A stretch of 41,244 nt of DNA from Promethearchaeota archaeon (GTDB lineage: Archaea > Asgardarchaeota > Lokiarchaeia > Sigyniarchaeales > SOKP01). Positions 17,218-25,286 of the stretch are shown here, one piece after another. Made by a program: the position numbers and the translations under genes. Each line of letters begins with the position of its first letter. Within the stretch, counting starts at the first letter, position 1. Location: positions 1 to 41,244 of the forward strand of contig RDOA01000030.1 of NCBI GenBank assembly GCA_011364925.1, in the 5' to 3' direction. The notes beneath the pieces were generated by a model. That model worked only from the letters and a program-made list of their open reading frames with translations, searched no databases and was not told where the DNA came from.

Positions 17218-17271
17218 TTATAATATTTTTAATTTTCTATTTCATTCAACAAAGTAATCATAAGAGCATAA

Positions 17272-18378
17272 TTAACACTCAATTTTGCAGATTAGTTCTT
17301 CTTTATATCCAATAATAATCTTTGTAAGTCCAGACAAAATGTTATCTAATTCATCATCACCAGTATCAACTCTTAAGCATTTAAAACTCTTAATCTTTTC
17401 TTCAGTTCCGATAATTATGATGTTGTTCTTCCCAATTTTTTTTAACACTTTGGCTGTGAATTGTTTGTTTCCTCGACCAAAAACGAAGCCTTGGCCTCCT
17501 ATTGGACTTACTATGATTTTTGCTTTAGGATATTCATTTAATAGGTCAAGAATATCGTTTTCGTTCACATCCTTTCCAACTAAAAATTTACTGTAAAGAG
17601 CGTCTACGCCAAGTAGAGATTTCTCTAAATTTAATTTATCCGTTATTGATTTTACGGTTGTTCCTGGTCCCAAAAGGTATAGCGTGTCATTTTCAAAGGT
17701 TTCAACAATTTGCTGCGCTATTTCTGCTTTATTTTCTTGCTCACTCCTCCCAATTTTAGAGCTACTCTTAGAACTTTGAGTAAGATCTAGGACTTTAGGG
17801 ACGAGTAAATAACCATATAGCTTCGAAACTAATCGACCGCCTCTGTATGCCTCTTCGTCAATATCTAATATCTCTTTTTCTTGGGTTTCTGTGGATTTTT
17901 CTACGAATTTATCTACAATTTGAGCAGCCGCTTTTGGATTCAGCGCAAACACAGAGCTAAACATTTTGACTCCAGACGGAATAGCTACAACTGGGATATT
18001 CAAGTCAATCGAATCATAGATGTCCCTCGCTGTTCCATCGCCACCGCAAAAAGCAAGCAGTTCAATATTTTTTTCTACCATTAATTTTGCGATTCTTTTT
18101 GTATCCTCAGCAGTCGTATGTGGTTGAACGTGACCTATAACTTCGTATTTCAACCCTTTACCTTCTACTAACGCCTCTCCCATTTTTTCAGGTGCAACTA
18201 GTAAAAGAATTTCATCCTTAGAATTCAAGTGTTTTAAAAATACTTCGATTCTCTTTGGGACAACAGGTGTGGCACCCAATTTAATAGCTTCCTTAACGAT
18301 CTCTCCATCTGTTCCTTTTAATCCTACACTACCGCCCATACCCGCGATTGGATTTACTATAAATCCAATTTTCTTCAT
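17272..18378 (-). CDS. ATP-NAD kinase / AcoX family protein
   Basis: A 368-residue protein of the ATP-NAD kinase superfamily. It begins MKKIGFIVNPIAGMGGSVGLKGTDG, has ELLAFCGGDGTARDIYDSI with the kinase GGDGT motif, and VVAIPSGVKMFSSVFALNP. The C-terminal half (YLLGPGTTVKSI, VSPIGGQGFVFGRGNKQ, DTGDDELDNIL) is that of the archaeal/AcoX-type branch rather than classical NadK. It may phosphorylate NAD or a related polyol. The exact substrate is not established for this branch. It is convergent with the AOR gene and divergent from the methyltransferase gene. Confidence 0.85.
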   Translation of the reverse strand: MKKIGFIVNPIAGMGGSVGLKGTDGEIVKEAIKLGATPVVPKRIEVFLKHLNSKDEILLLVAPEKMGEALVEGKGLKYEVIGHVQPHTTAEDTKRIAKLMVEKNIELLAFCGGDGTARDIYDSIDLNIPVVAIPSGVKMFSSVFALNPKAAAQIVDKFVEKSTETQEKEILDIDEEAYRGGRLVSKLYGYLLVPKVLDLTQSSKSSSKIGRSEQENKAEIAQQIVETFENDTLYLLGPGTTVKSITDKLNLEKSLLGVDALYSKFLVGKDVNENDILDLLNEYPKAKIIVSPIGGQGFVFGRGNKQFTAKVLKKIGKNNIIIIGTEEKIKSFKCLRVDTGDDELDNILSGLTKIIIGYKEELICKIEC

Positions 18379-18532
18379 TATGGTCTTATCTCATTTTAAC
18401 TTTACAATAATTAAAATAAAAAAAGGATGATTATTTAGATTTAACTTAAAGATTTATCGAAAGAGCAAGATAGCAAATAATACTTTTTGCCAGTAAAACA
18501 TATTTAAAAAATAAAATTAATCTCCTTGGAAT

Positions 18533-19159
18533 ATGGAATATTGGGAAAGGCGTTTCATTAAGGGAGGAAAAATATGGGGAGATAGACCGAGTAATACTGC
18601 ATTTTATGCTCTTGACCTGTTTAAAAGACATAATCTTAACAAAATTTTGGTACCAGGTGCAGGTTACGGTCGAAATGCGAAATTGTTTACGGATGCGAAC
18701 TTAGATGTAGTTGGTATTGAGGTTTCTAAATCCGCAATTAATATAGCGAAAAAATTCGACCCAAAAACAAGATTTTTTCACGGATCAGTATTAGACATGC
18801 CTTTTAAAGACGAAAAGTACGACGGAATTTACTGTTTTAATGTCTTGCATTTATTTCTAAAAAACGCTCGTATTCTGTTCTTAAGTAAATGTTATAACCA
18901 ACTAAAGAATGACGGATTTGCCTTTTTTGTGGTATTTTCCGATAAAGAGAGAAGTTTTGGAAAGGGGAAACAGGTTGAAAAAAATACTTTTGAAAGTAAA
19001 CCCGGAAGACCAGTTCACTACTTCAGTGAATCTGATTTAAGGAAACACTTTAGGAAATTTTCTGTTATAGAAACGGGAACTATAGAAGACACAGAAAATC
19101 ACGGCGAGTTAGGTTTGCATACGCACATTTTAAGATATATATATGTAGAGAAGAAATAA
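18533..19159 (+). CDS. Class I SAM-dependent methyltransferase
   Basis: A 208-residue methyltransferase. It opens with MEYWERRFIKGGKIWGDRPS, carries motif I ILVPGAGYGRNAKLF (a glycine-rich SAM loop), an acidic residue at the end of strand 2 (VVGIEVSKSAI), FFHGSVLDMPF and YDGIYCFNVLHLF. The C-terminal part (HYFSESDLRKHFRKF; HGELGLHTHILRYIYV) resembles the TPMT/tellurite-resistance-type small methyltransferases. The methyl acceptor is not known. A TATA-like TATTTAAAAAATAAAA (18500-18515) lies just before the ATG, suggesting a short-leader transcript. Confidence 0.85.
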   Translation: MEYWERRFIKGGKIWGDRPSNTAFYALDLFKRHNLNKILVPGAGYGRNAKLFTDANLDVVGIEVSKSAINIAKKFDPKTRFFHGSVLDMPFKDEKYDGIYCFNVLHLFLKNARILFLSKCYNQLKNDGFAFFVVFSDKERSFGKGKQVEKNTFESKPGRPVHYFSESDLRKHFRKFSVIETGTIEDTENHGELGLHTHILRYIYVEKK

Positions 19160-19291
19160 AAAAATCTCTTTTTATTTCGGTTGGTTAATGAGATTTATCG
19201 ATTTTAAAATCTTTAAAACAATAAGGAATATATAGGGCACAATCCTATCGTTAATCTTCCACCATCATTTCTTGAAAGATTTCATTCTTCT

Positions 19292-19402
19292 TTAAGATTT
19301 ATTCCTTTTTAATTTAAAGTAATGCGCAAATTCCTCGTTATCCTTTCCATATTTCTCTATGATTTTTCTTCTAAAGGTCTCTATATCTAATCTATTTTTC
19401 AC
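19292..19402 (-). CDS. Possible 36-residue helical protein
   Basis: GTG at 19402 opens a 36-codon frame to TAA (19294-19292). The peptide (MKNRLDIETFRRKIIEKYGK, then DNEEFAHYFKLKRNKS) is strongly amphipathic-helical and basic. It starts 10 bases after the stop of the upstream small gene. It is also in frame with that gene across two consecutive TGA codons, so it could be a broken-off C-terminus rather than a separate gene. No family recognised. Confidence 0.3.
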   Translation of the reverse strand: MKNRLDIETFRRKIIEKYGKDNEEFAHYFKLKRNKS

Positions 19403-19411
19403 TTTTTCTCA

Positions 19412-19768
19412 TCAACATCCAACATCTTGCTGTAATTCAATAATAGTATCAGGAAATAGATTGAATTTTATATCCTCTCTTATAGGATTGAATTTTCTAT
19501 AAAAACCCTGTTCGTCAGGAGCATAGGGGGATAAACCGACATCATCATAAATTGTTTCTTCCTCCAAGTTTACAAATAATTGAAGATAATTATGGATATA
19601 ACCATCATATAGAGGAAAAATTGTATTCTCTGAGCTTTGCAGTTCTATTTTATCAACTAAAGCTAACGCATCAATAAAATTTGCGTCGTCCTTAATGTCA
19701 AATTTGAATTCCTTTCCACTTTGCAAACCTTTTACTGGAATTGATATTTTAAATTTTAGTTTTTTAAC
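19412..19768 (-). CDS. Small beta-rich protein without a standard start codon
   Basis: The open frame covers 118 residues, from a GTT codon at 19768 to TGA at 19412. It begins VKKLKFKISIPVKGLQSGKE and ends DTIIELQQDVGC. The N-terminal strand pair and the end resemble a beta-grasp (ubiquitin/MoaD-like) shape, but I cannot assign a family. A good Shine-Dalgarno GAGGTG lies six bases before the GTT. The nearest ATG (19772) is one base out of frame and stops at once, and an in-frame TGA directly precedes the GTT. The first in-frame TTG (19726) would delete the first strand. Options are a GTT start, a one-base assembly error, or a decaying gene. Confidence 0.5.
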   Translation of the reverse strand, partial: VKKLKFKISIPVKGLQSGKEFKFDIKDDANFIDALALVDKIELQSSENTIFPLYDGYIHNYLQLFVNLEEETIYDDVGLSPYAPDEQGFYRKFNPIREDIKFNLFPDTIIELQQDVGC

Positions 19769-19818
19769 TCATCTCACCTCACAGGAATGTAATGGATACA
19801 CATCTCTAAAAAAATAAA

Positions 19819-20673
19819 TTAAATTTTTTTACCCATTTTCTTTCGAGCTTTTTTAACATCGCTATCGGCAAATGAATGTACAAGCTTGGGGAACAATCGC
19901 ATTAATCTCCAATAAATTTTTGATTTTCCCGCGTGAATATAGAGTTTTTCTTTCAATACTCCCTTTAGGATAATTTCGGCGACATCATCAGGTTGCATAA
20001 GTCCAGCTCTTTCAGCTATAATATTCAGCTCTTCAGGTCTCGTCTTTGCTTCTTCATGCAGGCCAAATGTATCAGTATCGGGGGGATACACTATAGAAAC
20101 TTTAATGTTATATGCCTTGTATTCGTTTCTCAAGACTTCACTTAATCCTACGATAGCAAATTTTGTAGGAGTGTAGGCTGCATAACCCATTATGCCAATG
20201 TATCCCGCGATAGAAGACATATTAACGAAATGACCTCTCTTTTGTTCCATATAATAAGGTAAGACTGTTAAAATAGCGTTTAATTGACCATAAAAATTTG
20301 TGTCCATATGTAATTTGTAATCTTCGAGTGTTAACTTATCTGTATAATTTGGATAAGAGATGCCTACAATGTTAAATAAGTAATCTGGAACGCCAAACTT
20401 TTTAATGTGTTCGTTAAACAGCTTTTTAACTTGTTCGGCGTTTGTCATATCGCAAGAGATCACTTCTACTGATTGATTATCATCTACTCTCAAACTTTTA
20501 ATCTCTTCTGAAGCTTCATTTAATGGCTCTATAGTCCTTGCGACTATACACACATTCCCACCAAGTTGTACGAACAATTTTGCCGTAGCCTCTCCAATCC
20601 CTTTTGAACCACCGCTAACTATTGCCCATTTTCCTTTAAATGGTTGCTTTTTTATTAGTTTATCTTTAGACAT
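19819..20673 (-). CDS. Short-chain dehydrogenase, 3-ketodihydrosphingosine reductase-like
   Basis: A 284-residue classical SDR. It has the cofactor loop IVSGGSKGIGEATA, DMTNAEQVKKLF, the substrate-side serine in NMSSIAGYIG and the catalytic YTPTK. The segment VSIVYPPDTDTFGLHEE and the C-terminal basic membrane-proximal tail (LMRLFPKLVHSF, KKARKKMGKK) are characteristic of 3-ketodihydrosphingosine reductase-type SDRs, which normally act on long-chain 3-keto lipids with NADPH. In an archaeon the actual lipid or acyl substrate is unclear. ATG 20673 is preferred over an upstream TTG. The next gene upstream, a small membrane protein, ends 24 bases before that ATG. Confidence 0.82.
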   Translation of the reverse strand: MSKDKLIKKQPFKGKWAIVSGGSKGIGEATAKLFVQLGGNVCIVARTIEPLNEASEEIKSLRVDDNQSVEVISCDMTNAEQVKKLFNEHIKKFGVPDYLFNIVGISYPNYTDKLTLEDYKLHMDTNFYGQLNAILTVLPYYMEQKRGHFVNMSSIAGYIGIMGYAAYTPTKFAIVGLSEVLRNEYKAYNIKVSIVYPPDTDTFGLHEEAKTRPEELNIIAERAGLMQPDDVAEIILKGVLKEKLYIHAGKSKIYWRLMRLFPKLVHSFADSDVKKARKKMGKKI

Positions 20674-20697
20674 TAGAATCAATTCTTTGCTATATTT

Positions 20698-21093
20698 TTA
20701 GAAATTAAAATATCCATAAATTAAATTTAGTACGCCCATAATTAAAACAATCGCAACAATCGCTATACTCATATATGCATCCATATTTTTAGTTTTGAAC
20801 AATCCATTTTGTAAGTTAAAGGCTAAATCTATTAGTCCTAAAAACATCAGTCCTCCTCCAGCTACAATCGTAAAAAATATCCCAAATCGTTCCCCTATTA
20901 TAAGTCCTACAGCTGCAACTAGTAGACATACTGTGACTAACCCTAAATCGGGAAGAGGAAAAGATCTCTCGTGTTTTAAATACCAATCTTCTTTTTCGGG
21001 ATTTTTGTTTTCAATCATAAAAAAATATATCCAGAAAGCAGCTATTCCCACGGCTAGAATTATTTGGAGTATTGCTAATACAATTTCAATCAT
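20698..21093 (-). CDS. Small four-helix membrane protein, unknown
   Basis: A protein of 131 residues (134 if GTG 21102 is used) with about four membrane helices: IVLAILQIILAVGIAAFWIYFF, then after a charged loop (KNPEKEDWYLKHERSF) VTVCLLVAAVGLII, FFTIVAGGGLMFLGLI and a final IAIVAIVLIMGVLN. No family recognised. It lies just upstream of the KDSR-like dehydrogenase and could be cotranscribed with it. Confidence 0.6.
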   Translation of the reverse strand: MIEIVLAILQIILAVGIAAFWIYFFMIENKNPEKEDWYLKHERSFPLPDLGLVTVCLLVAAVGLIIGERFGIFFTIVAGGGLMFLGLIDLAFNLQNGLFKTKNMDAYMSIAIVAIVLIMGVLNLIYGYFNF

Positions 21094-21206
21094 TTTTATC
21101 ACTTTTTAAAATCAAATTTTTTCTAAAGTTATAATTAATTATCGATTTTCTTTTTTATATAAATTTTTAACTTAGTTTAAAATCAAAAACAGTAAAAAAA
21201 TAGATT

Positions 21207-22025
21207 TTAAATATCTGACTTTAAATAGTTTGCTGGAACGCCTACTTCTGCAATTCCACCATCTACGGGGATATTATGCCCAGTTATAAAGTCTGATAAA
21301 GGAGAAGCTAAAAATACACTTATATTTGCGACATCTTGAACTGTTCCTATTCTATTTAAAGGTGTTTTAACATGTCCGTCATCCATTGTGGCTTTCATCA
21401 CGTCTTCAGAATTATTATATATCCCTGTTACATGATAACCTGGTGAAATCGCATTAACAGTTATATTTGGAGCTAAACTTTGCGCAAGCATTTTCACCAT
21501 CGCAATTACTCCCACTTTACTCAAAGTATATGCTGATAATTTGAGATCAACAACCACTCCAGCGATAGACGCGGTATGAATTACCTTTCCAGATAATGGT
21601 TCGTTTTCAAACTTTTGAGCTTTCATTTTTTTGCATACATATTTGGAGACTAACCATTGACCTCGTAGATTAACACTCATTATTCTATCGAACATATCCT
21701 CTTTAATTCTTAGTAAATCGGGTCCATATAGATCGCCAATCCCAGCATTATTATTTAGAACATAAATATTATCTAATTCTTTAAAAGCCATCTTTGCCAT
21801 ATTTTGTACTTGTTCCGAATTTGAAACATCACATACAATAGGGATAACTTCTTGCTTATATTCTTCTTTAATTTTCTTACAAGTTTCATTTAAAAGTTCT
21901 TCATTTATATCAACTAAGATTAAATCTGCTCCTCTTTTTGCGTATTCAATTGCGATACCCCTCCCAAAACCAGAGGCACCCCCAGTAATAAGAGCACCCT
22001 TTCCATCAAGAAACCTTTCAACCAT
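21207..22025 (-). CDS. Short-chain dehydrogenase/reductase
   Basis: A 272-residue classical SDR. It has the cofactor loop ALITGGASGFGRGIAIEYAK, acidic D at the end of strand 2 (LILVDINEEL, suggesting NAD(H)), CDVSNSEQV, NNAGIGD, TASIAGV and the catalytic YTLSK. The ending SVFLASPLSDFITGHNIPVD is standard. These enzymes oxidise or reduce hydroxyl/keto groups. Candidates include 3-hydroxyacyl-CoA or polyol substrates, and nothing in the sequence decides between them. Its own promoter region (AT-rich, 141 bases) lies between it and the ABC permease genes. Confidence 0.88.
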   Translation of the reverse strand: MVERFLDGKGALITGGASGFGRGIAIEYAKRGADLILVDINEELLNETCKKIKEEYKQEVIPIVCDVSNSEQVQNMAKMAFKELDNIYVLNNNAGIGDLYGPDLLRIKEDMFDRIMSVNLRGQWLVSKYVCKKMKAQKFENEPLSGKVIHTASIAGVVVDLKLSAYTLSKVGVIAMVKMLAQSLAPNITVNAISPGYHVTGIYNNSEDVMKATMDDGHVKTPLNRIGTVQDVANISVFLASPLSDFITGHNIPVDGGIAEVGVPANYLKSDI

Positions 22026-22166
22026 ATTATGTCACTATATTTTTCATATTGTTATTTTTTATATCGTCGCATTCTTTTTTAAATTTTTAATTTAAGCAGC
22101 GATATACAAAAATAGAAGGAAAAAAAAAAGAAAATCTTTAGATAAATTATTGTTACATTAAATTTG

Positions 22167-23168
22167 CTACAAGTTCTTTAATCTCGGATCTAAGGCGTCT
22201 CGCAGTCCATCTCCGAGCAACATAAACCCTAACACGGTTAACACGATCATAAATCCGGGCCATAACGCTGCCCAAGGAGCGTCGTATAAGTGATATCGTC
22301 CGATTGCGATATCGTTTCCCCATTCAATTAAATGGGCGTCGCCGTACCCGAGAAAGCTTAGACCAGCTAAACTGAGGATGATACCTCCAATATCAAATGT
22401 GAACGAGATCAGGACCGGCTGGAACGTGTTGGGGAGGATGTGCCGAAAGATCAACCGCCAATGGCCTGCTCCGGATACCCTCGCGGCTTCAACGTAGGGC
22501 AGTTCTTTAGCTTGCAATACGCTCCCTCTTATCAATCGAGAGTAGCCCGCAACTCCTAAAATCCCGTAAGCCAGCATAAAAAACTCCATCCTCGGGCCAA
22601 AAATGGAAATCATCACTAAGATCAAGATAATACCCGGAAACGCTAAGAAAATGTCCATGATTCTCATGAGAATCCCATCGACCCAGCCACCAAAATACCC
22701 CGAAACGATCCCAATGATCACTCCGAAAAACACCGCAAATAAAAGCGCGGGAAGTGCGATGGTAAGCGAGGACCTCGCTCCCCAAATTAACCTTCCTAAT
22801 ACGTCGCGCCCGTAATCAGTCGTACCAGCGGGATGTGCGCCACTTGGAGCCTGCCACGCGTTCCAGAAAAACGAGGTTAAATCGTAAAACGAGTATTGAG
22901 CGATCCATGGCGCAAACACGGCGAACGTGACAATAATAAAGATGAGACCAATTCCAAACATCGTTAACGCGGATCTCAATCGACGAATGAACTTTCTCTT
23001 ACTTCTGAGCATTTCGAAATCTTGTCTGCGCTTGATTAAGTCCTCTGGGATATACCCTGGGACAAAAAGGAATTTAAAGTTCTTCCCGAGCCACGAAAAA
23101 ATGGTACCAAAATAGCCCTTCTTTTCTCTTTCTTCTTCGTAGGTTTCTACTACATGTTCTTCAATCAT
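22167..23168 (-). CDS. ABC transporter permease, DppC/OppC type
   Basis: A 333-residue inner-membrane permease. A cytoplasmic N-terminus leads to the first helix (FGIGLIFIIVTFAVFAPWIA). The loop GAHPAGTTDYGRDVLGRLIWGARSS is diagnostic of DppC-type subunits. The EAA cytoplasmic loop reads EAARVSGAGHWRLIFRHILPN, and the end is LGDGLRDALDPRLKN. It pairs with the DppB-type subunit encoded 24 bases upstream; GGAGGAG precedes its start. Substrates of this group are oligopeptides, sugars or nickel. No ATPase or binding protein lies beside the pair. This gene and its partner are distinctly richer in G+C than their neighbours (for example 40 of 60 bases at 22801-22860). Confidence 0.93.
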   Translation of the reverse strand: MIEEHVVETYEEEREKKGYFGTIFSWLGKNFKFLFVPGYIPEDLIKRRQDFEMLRSKRKFIRRLRSALTMFGIGLIFIIVTFAVFAPWIAQYSFYDLTSFFWNAWQAPSGAHPAGTTDYGRDVLGRLIWGARSSLTIALPALLFAVFFGVIIGIVSGYFGGWVDGILMRIMDIFLAFPGIILILVMISIFGPRMEFFMLAYGILGVAGYSRLIRGSVLQAKELPYVEAARVSGAGHWRLIFRHILPNTFQPVLISFTFDIGGIILSLAGLSFLGYGDAHLIEWGNDIAIGRYHLYDAPWAALWPGFMIVLTVLGFMLLGDGLRDALDPRLKNL

Positions 23169-23192
23169 TTTTTTATTTCACTCCTCCTCACA

Positions 23193-24245
23193 TTAAAATC
23201 TAATTCGCGGATCAAGCAATCCGTAAATAACGTCCATTAAGAGATTGACCACGACAAAGATGAGCGCCGTTAAAAACACAGTGGCGTTAATGACGTAATA
23301 ATCGTAGCGTCGAATGGCGTTAATGATCAGATTTCCCATACCCTTTAGGTTGAACGTCGTTTCCGTTAAAACCGCGCCTCCTAATAGACCTCCGAAGTTA
23401 AGCCCAATAATCGTTACCGTCGGGATTAACGCGTTTTTCAGCGCGTGGGAATGGACTACGTCCTTTTCGTTGCATCCCTTCGCTCGCGCGGTTCTAATAT
23501 AATCTTGTTGTAACACTTCTAACATGCTTGAGCGCGTTTGTCTCGTGATCGAAGCTAAGGTAATGAACGCTAAGGCAATTACCGGCAATATTAAGTGGTG
23601 TAAATAGTCGATAAATAAATAGAGTTGTCCCGACATCAACGAATCAATCAATCTAAACCCAGTGATCATCGGCGGGTCGGGGTAACCTGGTGTTTTATAT
23701 CCGGTTGCAGGAAATATCTTTACATCTACTCCAAAAGTAGCGTAGATCCAATTTGGGAGCATGTAGGTCAAAGAATATTGCATAAGCATGCCCAGCCAGA
23801 ACACCGGAATCGAAACCCCCACCAAAGCAAACCCTCTAACGATGGTATCTTGAGCTTTATTTCTATGTTTTGCGGTTAACACTCCTGCTCTTATCCCTAT
23901 TAAGGACGCAATCAAGATCGCGAATATCGTCAGCTCCATGGTGCGCGGAAAGCGCTCCCAGATTAATTCCCAAACGGGTTGCCCTTTCGAAATGTTGGAC
24001 GATAACCCCCAATTTCCCGTTAATAAATCTCCAATATATCTGAAATATTGAATGATCATTGGTTGATCCAAACCTAAATAGCGCCGAATAGCTTCTTGCT
24101 GTTCAACTGTAGCGTGTATAGGCAAGTAAGCAGAGGTCGGATCACCTGGCATCAACCTTGAAAGGATAAAAACTACGGTTATAGCTCCGAATAACACCGG
24201 AATCATTATTAAGACTCTTCGAATTACGTATTTTAGCAAACTCAT
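23193..24245 (-). CDS. ABC transporter permease, DppB/OppB type
   Basis: A 350-residue inner-membrane permease. The N-terminus is the family hallmark: a first helix with PVLFGAITVVFILSRLMPGDP. It continues through GLDQPMIIQYFRYIGDLLTG and LTGNWGLS. The EAA loop is RTARAKGCNEKDVVHSHALKN followed by ALIPTVTIIG, and the end is LLMDVIYGLLDPRIRF. A periplasm-side insert of about 40 residues (YATFGVDVKIFPATGYKTPG) is common in this family. AAGGTGA serves as ribosome-binding site. The promoter region carries a 37-base imperfect tandem repeat and the shared palindrome at 24366-24381, so this operon may be under specific control. Confidence 0.93.
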   Translation of the reverse strand: MSLLKYVIRRVLIMIPVLFGAITVVFILSRLMPGDPTSAYLPIHATVEQQEAIRRYLGLDQPMIIQYFRYIGDLLTGNWGLSSNISKGQPVWELIWERFPRTMELTIFAILIASLIGIRAGVLTAKHRNKAQDTIVRGFALVGVSIPVFWLGMLMQYSLTYMLPNWIYATFGVDVKIFPATGYKTPGYPDPPMITGFRLIDSLMSGQLYLFIDYLHHLILPVIALAFITLASITRQTRSSMLEVLQQDYIRTARAKGCNEKDVVHSHALKNALIPTVTIIGLNFGGLLGGAVLTETTFNLKGMGNLIINAIRRYDYYVINATVFLTALIFVVVNLLMDVIYGLLDPRIRF

Positions 24246-24287
24246 TTTTTAATTAGTCACCTTTTAATAGATTTTCTCTCAATTATG

Positions 24288-24361
24288 TCATAAAATGAGA
24301 TCGCATGTAAACTAATAAACATAATCATAAAATGAGATCGTAACTATCCTAATAAATATAA
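24288..24361. repeat. Two tandem 37-base repeats in promoter region
   Basis: TCATAAAATGAGATCG is repeated exactly at 24288-24303 and 24325-24340. The following 21 bases are similar too (both contain CTAATAAAYATAA), giving an imperfect tandem repeat of 37-base units. It lies between the ABC permease start and the palindrome and may be a regulator-binding array or a slippage duplication. Confidence 0.7.
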
Positions 24362-24365
24362 TTTT

Positions 24366-24381
24366 GTTCAGACTTCTGAAC
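24366..24381. promoter_or_regulatory. Palindrome GTTCAG-N4-CTGAAC, site 1
   Basis: GTTCAGACTTCTGAAC is a 16-base palindrome. It directly precedes the TATA-like AATTATATTTATTAG read towards the ABC permeases (minus strand) and lies about 80 bases upstream of the winged-helix gene on the plus strand. The same arms recur at 25901-25916, so this is a candidate operator, perhaps of the adjacent regulator. Confidence 0.6.
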
Positions 24382-24460
24382 GGAGTAAATTCGCGATTAT
24401 TTTAAAAATATTTAAAAATAGAATATGGATAAACTAGATTAGTAGAAGAAAAATTTGATT

Positions 24461-25225
24461 ATGACACCAAAAAAATACCAATATGATGTGTTAAATAGTA
24501 ATTCAAAAGTCAAACTTAAAAATAAGACGATATATCTCGTAATCTACTTACTTAAAAGGATTTCTTATTACATTACTTTAGTTTATGGCGCTTTAGCAAT
24601 TCTATTTCTATTTTCTTTTTTCTTCCCTGGAGTTAATGAGTTTGAAATTGTGGTATTTTTCCTATACTTTTCTCTTGTAATGTTTATAATCTATGGAGCA
24701 ATAATATATTCTATCCATCTACTTCAGAAATCTTACATAAAGGCATTCAAGGATGAATCTTCAGAATTGAAGATCAATCCTGATTTAGCTAACAATTTAT
24801 TACAAGGAAAAACTCTTCAAGTGTATTGGTATATCTTTACTCACGACCAAGCGGGAATAAGAGAGATACAGAAAGCGTTGAATTTTACATCATCTGGAAC
24901 AGTATCTTATCAAATCACAAAACTATTGAACGCAGGTATAATTACAAAAGACGAATCAGAAGGAAAATATGCGATAAACAAGGAGATAAAAATTGGAATA
25001 TTAAAATTCTTCATTCGAATAGGGAATAGGATGATACCTCGAATATCTTTATACTTAATAGTCTATGCTCTAGGCTTTACGGTGTTTTTATTGCTTATGT
25101 TTCTAAGTGACTACATTTTTATTTGGAATCCTGTAAATATTTTATTGTTAGTATTGTTGTTCGCCGGTATAATTATTTTTTGTGTGGAGTCATATCGGAT
25201 TTGGAAGTTAAATCCTACAAAATAA
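24461..25225 (+). CDS. Membrane-bound winged-helix transcription regulator
   Basis: A 254-residue protein. Two membrane helices (about residues 25-45 and 52-75) come first, then a winged-helix domain (LLQGKTLQVYWYIFTHDQAG, IREIQKALNFTSSGTVSYQI, LLNAGIITKDESEGKY) and two further helices (ISLYLIVYALGFTVFLLLMF and ILLLVLLFAGIIIFCVES). It is a paralogue of the regulator at 9447-9983 with an extra N-terminal membrane pair. The DNA-binding domain should face the cytoplasm. The palindrome at 24366-24381 lies in its promoter region and may be its own site, by inference only. ATG 24461 is preferred over TTG 24455. Confidence 0.8.
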   Translation: MTPKKYQYDVLNSNSKVKLKNKTIYLVIYLLKRISYYITLVYGALAILFLFSFFFPGVNEFEIVVFFLYFSLVMFIIYGAIIYSIHLLQKSYIKAFKDESSELKINPDLANNLLQGKTLQVYWYIFTHDQAGIREIQKALNFTSSGTVSYQITKLLNAGIITKDESEGKYAINKEIKIGILKFFIRIGNRMIPRISLYLIVYALGFTVFLLLMFLSDYIFIWNPVNILLLVLLFAGIIIFCVESYRIWKLNPTK

Positions 25226-25262
25226 CCGATTAAGTTGTCGTATAGTTTACAAAAAGTCCAGG

Positions 25263-25286
25263 AACCTCTCTTTTTAAAGAAAGGTT
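25263..25286. terminator. Bidirectional terminator hairpin between convergent genes
   Basis: AACCTCTCTT (25263-25272) pairs with AAGAAAGGTT (25277-25286), with one mismatch, around a four-base loop. It overlaps the end of the minus-strand gene and lies 38 bases beyond the stop of the winged-helix gene. It has T-rich sequence on both strands, as expected for a shared terminator. Confidence 0.45.

Noticed and set aside
19407-19414. Consecutive TGA-TGA after DVGC as selenocysteine codons
   Set aside because: Two adjacent TGAs outside any redox motif do not fit selenocysteine use; treated as a stop with a possible separate small frame after it.
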